The position numbers and the translations under genes are program-made. From T1Sed10-7 sp047921175 (lineage in GTDB: Bacteria; Actinomycetota; Nitriliruptoria; Nitriliruptorales; Nitriliruptoraceae), in contig JBLRWQ010000003.1 of the NCBI GenBank assembly GCA_047921175.1, forward strand, positions 30,743 through 94,742: DNA of 64,000 nucleotides, in the 5' to 3' direction. Shown piece by piece: positions 31,301 to 43,300 of this stretch; within the stretch, counting starts at the first letter, position 1, and the number at the start of each line of letters is the position of its first letter. The notes under the pieces are model-generated. The model had not been told where the DNA came from and made no database searches. It saw nothing but the letters and a program-made list of their open reading frames with translations.

Positions 31301-34300
31301 GGCGGAGCCGGCGATCCCGATCGGTGCGACGGCGAGGGCGGCGGCGAGCGCAGCGGTGTCGACCTCGCTCGTGCCGGTGGCCCGGACCGCCAACTGGCCG
31401 CCGGCCAGGACCGCGATCGGTCCCTCGACCACCGCGCTGACGAGGTCGTCCACGAGGGTGGTGATCGCGATACCCGCACCGGCGAGGGAGAAGCCGACGC
31501 CGGCGGCGAGCGATGCCGCGACACCGGCCGCGCCGTCGAGGATCGAGGTGGACGTCGCCGCGACGGTGAGGTTCCCGCCCGCGACCGCCACCTGCGGTGT
31601 GGTGGCCGTGAGGCGCGCTTGCACATCGTTGGCGATCAGGGTGTCGACCACCGAGATCCCGACCGACACGGCCCCGAGGGAGCCGCTGATCGCCAGTCCG
31701 ACCGCCTTCGCTGCGCCCACCTCGGTGCCGCCGACCGCGAGCACCGCGAGGTGGTGGCCGGCCAGGACGCTGCTGTCCTCGATCGCCGCGAGGACCCGGG
31801 TGCTGGCGACGCTGGTCGCCTCCGCGCCGGCGCTCGCGACCGCAGCGCCGATGCCGATGGCGATCGCGACCGAGCCGGCGTAGGAATCGGTGGTGATCCG
31901 GTCGGTGGCGCTGGCCGTCACCCGCAGGTCACGGGTGGCCCAGACCTGCGAGCCCTCGATCACGGCGAGCACGCGGTTGGTGCGGGGTCCCTCGGCCAGC
32001 GTGTCGGGGCCGAGCAGGTTGCGGGCGATCGAGACACCGACCGAGCCCGCCACCGCGACGAACCCGCCGGCGATGCTGCCCGCGGCCGCGCCGGCGACCG
32101 CCGACAGGGTGCTGGCGCTCGTGGCCTCGACGATGACGTCGTGGAGCGTGGTCAGCCCGGTCCCCTGCCAGTTCGCGTTGTTCGGGTAGTCCTGAGCCAG
32201 GTCGCTGAGGTCGATGGGGTCCTCCCCCGCGGCGATGTCGCGGTCGTCGTCCTCGCCGACGTAGCGCCAGACGGTGCCGTCGGGGCGCTCCACGAGGTCG
32301 TTGGTGTGGAGGCTCGCGACCAGCTGGACGGCGGGCCCGTACATGATCGGAACGTCGCCAGCGGTGACCTCGCTGTCGACGATCGTCGCCAGGACCTGGT
32401 TGGCGATCAGGTTGGTGGCGTCCGCCCCGGCACCGCTCAGCGCGATACCGACGAAGGAGCCGGCGGCCGACAGTGACGAGGCGACGGCGCCTGCTGCGAT
32501 GCCGGCGGTCTCGTCGGCGAGCACCTGGACGCTGCCGGCGCTCGCGGTGACGTCGGCATCGCGGATCTCGGCCGTGACGACGTTCGTGATCTGGTTGTAG
32601 GCGAGTGCGACCCCGATCGACACGCTGACCGCGGCGAGACCCGAGAACGCGGCGGCGACGGACGCAGCGCCGGCGATCGCGTTGATCGTGGAGCTGTCCT
32701 CCGCGCTGACCGTGATGCCCCGCAGCGCGCCGATCGCGGTGCTCGCCGAGCCGACGATGCTGGCGGTGACCTCGGCGGCGATCCGGTTGGTGGTCTCCAC
32801 ACCGGCGCCGGAGCCGCCGACCGCGACCGTCCCGGATCCGGCGAGCGCGACCGAGCCGGCCAGGACCACGGAGGAGATCCGTCGGTTGGCGTCGGCGACG
32901 ACGTCGATGCGTCCGTGCCCGGTGACGACGGTCCGCGTGAGGGCCGCGCGCGTGATCGCCGCGTTCGGTTCCAGGGCGACCTGCTCCCACGACGTCGGGT
33001 CGCTGTAGCTCAGGGCGGCCAGGTCGAGCCTCGCGCCGTCCTCGCCGGTCAACGCGGTGGTGCCGAGGTACCGGTAGACCTCGCCGCCCCGTGCGCCGCC
33101 GACCACGAGCACCGTGTCGCCGGACTCGATCTGGTACGGCATCTCGTTCTCGCCGAGATCGGTGCGGTAGGTCGGTGTCGCCTCGCCCGGCTCCCACCCG
33201 ATGTAGTTGCGGGCGACCGCGGCGCCGACGGACGCGCCCACACCGACCACGCCACCGACGGCGACGGAGCCGGAAGCGGCCGCGACGATCGCGTCGATGC
33301 TCGCGGTGTCGCTCGCGCGGACCAGCAGGTCGCCGGTGACGGTGACGATCGCGTCGACGACCTCGGCGACGGTCGACGTGGTGATCACGTTGATGGCACG
33401 GGCGCCGGCGCCACTCAGCCCGACCGCGACGGTCCCCGCGAACGAGATCGCCGCGGACGCGGCCGCGGACACGGCCCGGATCGCCGCGTCACCGGACGCC
33501 TCGACGGACAGGGGGCCACCCAGGGAGTCGACGGTGGCACCGTCGATCGCCGCACGCACGACGGTGCGGATGGTGTTCTCGGCCAGGGAGACGCCGATCG
33601 AGAGCGCGACCCCGGCCGTGCCGCCGAACGCTCCGGCGATCGATGCCGCCGCGGCGACCGCGTTGATCCTCGAGGTGTCCTCGGCCGTCAGGTGCACGCC
33701 GGCGGCGGTGATCGGACCGTTGCTCGTGGCGTCGGTGGCCTCGATGACGGCCTCGACCAGGGTCCCGATGCGGTTGCGGACGTCCACGCCGGAGCCGGCG
33801 AGGCCGATGCCTGCGGTGCCACCACCGCCGATCGCGACCGAGCCCGCGACCACGACGGCGCTGATGGTCTGCGACGAGGTGGCGATCAGCCGGACCTCCC
33901 CGACCGCGGTGACGGTGGACCCGGCGATCCTGGCCGAGACCCAGGCGGTCGGGACGCCGTCGGTGAACCCCAGGTCGTTGCGGGCGATCGCGACGCCGAT
34001 GGACGCGCCGACCCCGGCGGTCCCACCGACGCCGATCGACAGCGACGCGGCCACGATGGTCGCGGTGAGCCGCGACTCGTTGGCGGCGGTCAGCTCCACG
34101 TCGGCGGCGCTGTCCACGGTGCTGTCGGTGACGTGCGCGTCGACCCGGGTGTCGTCACGGTTCAGCGCGACCGCGCCGGCGCCGGCGACCGACACGCCGG
34201 CGGTGCCACCGATCCCGGCAGCGAGCGACGCCGCGGCTGCAACCACCTGGATCGTGGGAGCGGCGACCGACAGCTGTCCGCCGTCGAGGAGGGTCAGCAG

Positions 34301-37300
34301 ATAGGTCCGACCGTCGACGTCGGTGAGCTGCCAGGCCTGCCCCGGCACCAGCGTGAGCAGCGTGACCCGGAAGTCCTCGCCGTCCGTGGTGTTGAGGATC
34401 AGACCCTCGTCCTCGAGCAGCCCGACCAGCTCCTGCTGAACCGCCCGTGCCGCCGCCGGCGAGAGGGCGGTCAGCTCCCACTGGCTGGTGCTGGCGTAGT
34501 CCATCGTGGCGAGGTTCGGGGTCGCGACGTCCACCCCGAGGTAGCGGTAGGTGTTGCCGGCGTACATGCCCGAGACCACGAGGACGGTGTGTCCTGCCTG
34601 CAGCACCGTGACACCGATGGCGTCGGAGCGGTAGGTGGCGGTGGCCGCGGGTTCGTGGGTGTCGCCGTCGTCCGCGCCCGGGGATGCGGCGACGTCGCTC
34701 TGGGCGAGATCGAGCTCCATCGGGGTGAGGTCCCCGAGGTCGACCGTGAACAGCGACGTCCCGGCGGCCAGCGCGGTGACGGTCACGTCGCCGGTCTCCG
34801 TGGTGACGGCGCTGTCACTGATGGAGGCCTCGACGTCCCGGTCGAGTCGGTTGACGGCGATCGAGATGCCGACGGCGACGGAGACGCCCGCCGTGCCACC
34901 CATCGATGCGGCCACGGAGGCGGCGGCCACGACCGCCCGGATGCTCGAAGCGTCGGTCGCGGTGACGGTGACCGCGGCTGCCGTGACGTCGGATCCCTCG
35001 ACCGCGGCGCGGATGTCCCCACCGATCCGGTTCTCCGCGTGCGCGCCAGCCCCGCTGACGGCGACGCCGGCCTTCGTTCCGCCGGACAGCGCCGCGGCGA
35101 CGGCGAGGACGGTGGCGTCGATCGACCGGGCCGCCGACGTGGTCACGGTGAGGTCACCGGAGGAGACGATCGTGGCGCCGTCCACCACCGCTACGGTCCC
35201 ACCGACGACCGGCGTGAGGTTGGTGAGCTGCCACTTCGTCGGGTCGGCGAACTCCTCGCTGGTGAGGTCCCAGGTGGCCGTCAGGGGGGCCCCGACGTAC
35301 CGGTAGACGGTGCCGCCGACGTTGACGGTCTCCCCGGTCCCGAGGACCTGCGGGAAGCTGTCGAGCTGGTGGGTGGCATCCTCTGGTTCCACGTCGTCGG
35401 CGAGCTCCCAGGCGTCATCCTCCGCGTGGTCGAAGGCGCCGAGGTCGACCGTCGCGTGGGCGTCCAACGGTCCGACCCAGACGTAGGTGTCACCCGAACG
35501 CGGCCCGTGGACGACCCGGACGGTCTCATCGGGTTGGAGGACGGCCACGGTCCCGTCGTCGCTGTGGTGATCGGCGACGTCCGGGCCGTAGGGGTCCCAG
35601 CCGATGATGTTCTGCGCGACCGACACACCGAGGGCGACGCCCACGCCGACGTCCCCGCCGGAGAAGGCGAACGAAGCGGCGAAGGCCAGGATCGTCGCGG
35701 TGATGCTGGCGGTGCTGTCCGCCGTGACGGTGACGGCGCCGACCGGCTCGTCCTCGGTCCCCACGGCGGTGTTCGCCAGGGAGGCGTGGGTCGTGCTGAG
35801 GATCACGTTCCGTGCCATCGCCCCGCCGCCGGAGACGGAGACCGCCGGGCTTCCGCCCGCCATGGACACCGACACCGCGACCGCGATCGCCTGGACCGTG
35901 ATGGAGGAGTCATCGGTGGCGGTGACGGTGACGGGCGCGCCGTCCGTCATGACCGAGGTGGGACCGTCGACCCTCGCCGTCACCTGGTTGGCGATCCGGT
36001 TGAGCCCCAGCGAGAAGCCGACCGAGACCGAGACCGCCCGGTCGCCGCCCAGGCTGGCGGTCACGGCGGCGCCGTTGGTCTGGGCATCGATGCTCGAGCC
36101 GTCCGAGGCAGCGACCAGGATGTCCCCACCGACGGTGGTGATCGCACCTGCGCCGTCGATCGAGGCCGTGACGTGGACGGCGATCGAGTTGTCGGCCCAG
36201 ATCCCGCCGACGCCGACGGTCGTGGCGTTCCCGCTGGTCGCGGCGACCGCCACCGAGACAGCCTCCACGATGGCGTCGATGCTGGCCGTCGAGCCAGCGG
36301 TGACGCTGATGTCGCCTGCGGCGGTGAGGCTGGAGCCGCTGGAGGTAGCGGTGACGTCGATCGGGTCCTGGCCGGTGTACTCGTCCCAGCCGATCAGGTT
36401 GCGGGCGATGGAGGCGCCGATCGCGACCGCCGTGGTCGTCTCGTTCCCGACCGCGATCGCGACGCTGATGGCCCGGATGAGCGCGTCGATCGCCGCCGTG
36501 TGCTCGGCCTCGACGCTGATGGCGCCCTGCCCGGCGTCGGTGCCGTCGGCGGTCACGGTGCTGCCCGTGACGAGCGCCTCGGTGCTGCCGGCGATGACGT
36601 TGACCGCGGTCGCGCCGCCACCGGAGAACGCCATGCTGTCCTTGCTCGCGCCCACCGAGAACCCGATGGCGGACGCGGTCGCCGTGGCGTCGATCGCGGC
36701 GGCCTGCGTCGCGGACACGGTGACGGAGCCGGCCTCCGCGTGAGCGGAGGAGGCGGTGACCTCAGCGAGGACGTCAGCGTGGATCTCGTTCCGGGAGATG
36801 GAGAGGCCGACGGCGATGGACCTCGACCCCTCGGCGCTGATAGTGACGGCCAGCACCGGCGAGTCGACGAAGGAGGTGATGGAGGTCGCGTCGCTGGCGA
36901 CGACCTCGATGTCGCCGGCTCGCACGGCGGAGGAGTCGCGGATCGCGGCGGTCACGTCGGTCGCGATCTTGTTCATCGCGAGCACGGCGCCGACCGAGAT
37001 CGCCTGCCTGTCGCTCGTTCCGGACGACACCAGCGTGGTGACCGCGTTCGCGACGGACGCGTCGATCGTCGCGGTCGACAGCGCGCGGACGGTGACCGCT
37101 CCTGCGACGTCCACGGTCGAGCGTTCGATGACGGCGGAGGTCCGCATCGCGTCGGGGTCGCCGATCAGCGAGCCGAGCAGCGCGTCGACGAGGTTGAACA
37201 GCAGGTTCTGGGACTCCCAGCCGATCGTGTTGAACGCCACGACCCCACCGACGGAGACGCCCTGCGACGAGGTCGTCGCGTTCGCGCTGGCCACGATCCA

Positions 37301-40300
37301 GGCGTCGTTGACGGCGCTGACGAGCAGGTCTCCCGCGGCGGTGAGCTCGACGTCGCTCACGCGCGCGTCGGCGGTGCTGAGCACCAGGTTGGTCGCGAGG
37401 ACGATGTTGCCTGCGATGGACTTACTCCCCTTCTTGGCGACCGGGCTGCCGCCCTTGGCCTCGACGACGCTGGTGATGGTCGCGTCGATCGCAGCCGTCT
37501 CCTGGGCGGTGACGCGGACGTCCCCGCCGCTGTCGACCGCGAGGCCCTCGAGGACCGCCTCGACGCTGGCCTGGACGTTGTTGCGGGTGACCAGCCCGCC
37601 GAAGGCCATCGCGTCGGAGGTGCTCATGTTGGGGAAGTTGGCCTGGACGAACGCGAACCAGGCCGAGACGTCGAACTCCTGCCACAGGGCCGAGGTCTCG
37701 AAGTCCTCTTCCGTGAGGTCGACGTCGATCGCGCTGGGTTCCTCCCCCAGCTCCACGGGCTCGCCGACGAAGAGGTAGAGCTTGCCGGTGTCGGCGTCGA
37801 GGACCAGGAACCCCGGCAGCATCGGCCAGGTGCCGGAGTAGTTGGTGAACTGGTACTCCTTGAGCGCCCGCTCGACGATCCCGGCGTAGAGGCTGAAGCC
37901 CTGGTCGTTGATGGCTTGGGCGACCGCCTCGAGCGCGGTGGTGGCGGAGATGATGGCAGCGTCCTCGGCGACCACCTCGACCGCTCCGCCGGCCTCCAGC
38001 ACGTCGTAGCGCCGCCAGTCGGTCGCGTTGTCGTAGTCGCCATCCTCCGGTGGAGGCCCGCGTCCGGCGCCGATGTACTCGTAGACCTTGCCGTTCTCGA
38101 GCCGGACCCGGTCGTAGAGGCCGACCTCGCCGGGGACGTCGGCCTGCGTGTACTCGGTGGGCAAGTCGGCGGCGAAGCTGACGCGGGCCTGGGTCTGGGT
38201 CAGGACCATGTTGCTCGCGATCACGACCCCGAGCGCGAACGCGGACGAGCCGGTCACGGTCGCGGACACCCCGGTCGCGGTGTTGGTGATCCGGGAGACG
38301 ATGACCGCGTCGTTGAGCGCCACCACCCGCACGTCCCCGCCGGCCTCGACCGAGGAGTCGCGGATCTCCGCGATGACCTCCGCGGGCTGGCGGTTGTCCA
38401 TCGCCTCGGCGAGCAGGTCGTCGCCCAGGATCGCGTCGATGGCGTTGAACAGGACGTTCTGCAGCTTCCAGCCGATGGTGTTGAAGGCCAGCGTGACCGC
38501 GCCCGAGTCGCCCTCGCTCTTGGCAGAGTTGCTGTTCACCGCGTCGATGAACGAGATGTTGCGGGCGAGGACGTTCACATCGCCGTCCACGAACACGCGG
38601 CTGTCGACCACGGACGCGACCGCGCTGCTGAGCACGACGTTGGTGGCGATCACGCCGCTCCCGGCGATCGAGTCGCCCTCACCGGTGTAGGTGTTGCCGC
38701 CCGAGGAGATCACGGTGGCATCGGCGACGGCGCGGATCAGCGCGGTGGCGAGCGCCGAGACGTCCAGGCTCGCGGCGTCGATCGTCGAGCCGGCCACGGT
38801 CGCGGCGACGTCGCTGGTGACCGTGTTGAGGACGATCAGGATCCCCACCGCGGTCGAGTCGGAGTTCGTGACGTTGATGCCCTCGGGGAACAGCGACGAC
38901 TCGGGCACGAGCTTCCAGTAGCGCAGGTCCCCGTAGTCCTGCGAGGAGAGGTCCATGCCGACGGCGCCGGGACCCAGGTACTGGTAGACGTGGCCCGCGA
39001 GCCCGCTGATCGGCTCCCACCGGCCGGCGACGCGGTAGTCCTCGCTGGAGAGGTCCACCTCGCCGGCCGTGCCCCTGTAGACGTAGACCGCGCCGGCCGT
39101 ACCGCCGATCCGGGCCCACCTCCTCGTGTCGGTGTAGACCTCGACGCCAAGGTCGACGATGCCGTTCGGGCCGAGGTAGCGGTAGACCTCGTCGCCGTGC
39201 TGGACGTTGTCGCCGGTGATGAGCAGACGCCGGCCGTCGGTGGAGGCGAGGCGCGCGGACCCGAAGTCGTCCGCCAGCTTGACCTGCGTGCCGGTGGTGA
39301 GCGACTGGACCCCGTCCGCGCTGGTGAAGCTCGGCGTCAGGTGGTCGCTGGCGATGCGTACCCGCTGGCCGAAGGCGATCGTCGCCGAGGTGTCCTTGGA
39401 GGAGAAGTCGGCCCAGGTCAGGTCGTCGGCGATCTCCTGCTTCACGGCGGCACCGCCGTCGTTGGTGGTCACCGACGAGGTCAGGAGCTTGATGTTGGCG
39501 AAGATGGCGCTGGCGTCCTCCGCCGCGACCCGGACCGCGCCGACCGCGTCCACGAACGAGTCGCGGATCGTCGCGGCCGCCTGGGCGCTCACCCGGTTGC
39601 TGGCCACCAGCGCGCCGAACGCCTTGCCGGTCGCGTTCCACATCGCGGACGCGGCCGAGATCGCCGCGTTGCTCACGGTCGCGTTGATCGTCGCTGCCGA
39701 GATCGCCGTCACGGTGCCGTCGCCCGCCGCGACCACGGTGGACCGCAGGATCTCGGCGTGGACCAGTGCCGGGTCCTCGTTGCCGAACACCTCGGGGACC
39801 CTGCGCCACGGCGCCAGCTTCACGAACAGAGCGCCGTCGTCGGGCGGGGTCGGCAGCGTCCGCCCGAGCTCGACGAACAACTGGGGCTCCCACTGCGTGC
39901 CCGACCACCGGTAGATCCCCGGTTCGAACGACCCGTCCTCCGCGGTGAGGACGAAAACCTCTCCCGCCGTCGGCGCGGTGGGCAGGATCGCACCGGAGGT
40001 GACCTCGTTCCACTCCTTCGTCGACGCGCTCCACTGGTACAGCCCGCCGTCCGTCTGGAACAGGGCGAGGTCGTCGGGCGGCCACGGGAAGGCGGGGGCG
40101 AGGTCGACGACGTACGGGCGCTCCCACGCCGTGCCCGACCACTGGTACAGCCCCCGCTCGTAGGTCCCCTGCTTCGCGGTGAGCACGACGGCATCGCCCG
40201 CTTCGGGAGCGGTGGGCAGGGTCGTTCCGGACGGGACCTCCAGCCACTGCGACGTGGGCGCGCTCCACCGGTACAGGACGTCCTCGTAGACCTCCTTGGT

Positions 40301-43300
40301 GAGGTCGACGTCCGTTCGGGCGGGCAGCCGTACCCAGACCCGGTTGCCCTCCGCGTCCAGCTGCTGCTGGTACTCACCCAGGTAGCGGTAGATCGTGCCG
40401 TCCCGCAGCACCCGCGCGTCGGCCTCGAGGCTCGCGGGCGTGTCCACACCGGCCACGTAGTCGGGGTTCTCGGCGCCGGGGCGCCCGATGATCGTGTCGA
40501 GCGCGTTGAACAGCACGTTCTGCGAACCCCAGCCGATCGTGTTGAACGCGAGCGTCACCATCCCCGCCTTGTCCCCGCTGGTCCCGGTCGTCAGGACCCG
40601 GGCGTCGAGCGTGGAGATGTTTCGCGCGTCGACGACGACGGCGCCGGACGTGGTCGTGACGTCGCTGTCCTCGATCCGCGCGACCGCGCTGCTGAGCACG
40701 ACGTTGGTCGCGAGCTGCCCGCCGTAGGCGGTGACGGTCCCGGAGCCGTAGTAGCTGCCGCCCGACGCCGAGACGTTGAGCTGGGCGAGCGCCTGCAGGG
40801 TGGCGTTCTCCAGCGCCTGGACCAGCACCGAGGTGGCGGTCACGATCGCGTTGTCGAGCAGCGCCTCGGCCGACCCGCGCACGTCGTTCAGGACGATCAG
40901 GATCCCGACCGCGCGGGCGTCGGAGTCGGTGAAGTTGCCGATGCCCGGGTACAGGGACTCGAGGCCGTCCCAGGTCCCGTACTCGACGACGACCTTGCGC
41001 CACTGCTTCAGGAACGGGTCGGTGACGGCGGCCTCGTCGTAGTCCACCTCGTCGAGCCTGAAGGTCTGCGAGCCGAGGCCGATGTACTCGTACACCGCGC
41101 CGGGCTCGCCGCCACCGGTGTAGTCGGCACCGAGCCGGACACGGACGCCGGGCAGGAGCGGGTCGCCCTTGGGCATGAGCAGCCGCTCGCCGGAGGCGGT
41201 GGTGAAGTCGTACTGGCCCGGGATCAGGATCGACTCCACGATGCCGACGACGCCGGACAGGTCGTTCTTGGTGACCACGTCCTGGATCACGATGCTCGTC
41301 GAGATGATCGTGACCGCGTCCTCGGCGACGATCTCCAGCGCGCCGCCGGCGCGCACCTCGCCGGGATCGCTCCCGATGAAGGTGATGGACGCGTCGGTGT
41401 CGGCGACGACCTTGTTCGAGGCGATGAGCAGGCCGCCGGCCGCCCCGCTGGCGCCGTACCCCTCGGACTTCGAGCCCGTCGGGTTCGACTTCGCGTCGTA
41501 GTCACCCTTGCCGGCGCTGGAGCTGAACAGCAGGTCGACGACCGCCTGGATCGTGTTCTCGTTCCCGACGACGGCGGTGATCGAGGACTCGGCGATCGCG
41601 GTGACGCGCAGACCCCCGGCCGCGGTGACCGGCGTGTCCGTCAGGGCGGCCACGGTGCGGACCGGCTGCGGCCCGTGGAACGGCGTGTCCGGCTGGAGCT
41701 CGGCGTCGCCGAGGATGGTGGTGACGAGGTTGAAGAAGATGTCCCCCGGCTTCCAGCCGACCGCGTTGAAGGCGATGACCACGCTCTTGGCGTCCCAGCC
41801 CTCCATCCTGCTGGTCGCGGTCGCATCGATCAGGGCGGCGCTCCTGGCGTTGACCGTGACGTCGCCGCCGCTGTCGATCCTGCCCGAGGTCGCGCTCGCC
41901 TCGGCGTCGGCGAGGACGGTGTTGGAGACGAGGACGCCGCCGTAGCCCTCCCAGGCCTGCACGATGCTGTCGTCGAGCGAGGTGATGCGGGCGGTGAGCT
42001 CCGCCGCGATCGTGACGTCGCCGTCGGCGTCGAGGTGGACGTGGTCGGCGGTGGCGGAGACGACCGTTCGCACCTCGTTGCGGGCGATCAGGGCAGCGAA
42101 GCTCTTGGACCCGCCGTTGAGGCTCGAGTTGTCGAGCGTGGAGCCGATCTCCCCGAGGGCGGCGTACGCGACCGATCCGAGCAGCAGGTTGGCCGGCGTG
42201 ACTTCCTTCCAGAGCTCGTAGTCGGTGTAGTCGGCTCCGGACAGGTCGACGTCGCGGTCGGTGCCCATGAACCGGAACACCTTGCCCGCCACGGTGAGGT
42301 CTGCGTGGTCGTCGGCGACACGGACCTCGTCACCGAACCTGACCCAGTGGCTCCCCGAGTTGCTCGTGAAGTCGTACGCGTTGAGCAGTGCAGCGAGGAA
42401 GCCGTTGATGATGCCTGCGCCGGCGTCGTTCGTGGGGGAGACGACTCCGAGCATCCTCGTCGTGGCATCGATGGTCGAGGAATCGCTCGCGTCGATGGTG
42501 ATGGATCCGCCGGCGGTGATGCTGTTCAGGTGCTGCCACTGCGTGCCATCGTCCAGGTCGTCGAGCGGGGGCCCTCGGGTCTCGTTGCCGACGTACAGGA
42601 ACAGGCTGGTCGGGTCGGTCCAGACGCGGTCCCACTGCTCGACCGTGCCGGTGATCGGCTCGACGAGGTCGCCGGCCAACACGGCGTGGGACGCGGACGC
42701 GTGGACGATGCTGTTGACGAAGCTGCTGGCGAGGACGGCCCCGACGCTCATGCCGGTCGTGGAGAACAGGCCCTTCGGCAGCGAGGAGGTCTTGTTGGTG
42801 ACGCTGGCGGTGATCGCCGCGCTGCCGGTCGCGACGATCGCGACGTCGCCGGTGGCCGCGATGGTGGAGTTCAGCACCTCGGCCTCGGTGCGTGCCGGCT
42901 GCGCACCCCCGTAGGCAGCGGTCTGGAGGTACGGGCTGCCGAGGATCGCGTCGATCACTTGCAGGAACAGGTTGGAGCGGGCCCAGCCGATCGTGTTGAT
43001 CGCCAGGATCGCGGCGGCAGTGATGCCATCCGACTCCACGACGGCCGAGTTCGTCGCGGCGATCACCGACGTGTTCTCAGCGGCGACGGTCACATCTCCG
43101 AGACCGGTCCCCGCGCAGGTGAGGATCTCGCTGCCCTCGACCAGGGCGACGACGTCGGTGAGGATCCGGTTGCCCACGATGGCGCCGCCGACCGCCAGCG
43201 AGAGGCCGGGCCCGAACATCGAGGTGCCACCGGTGGCGACCGCGGCGACGTCGGCGACCGACAGGATCGTCGCGGCGCCCAGAGCCTCGACCGTGACGCT

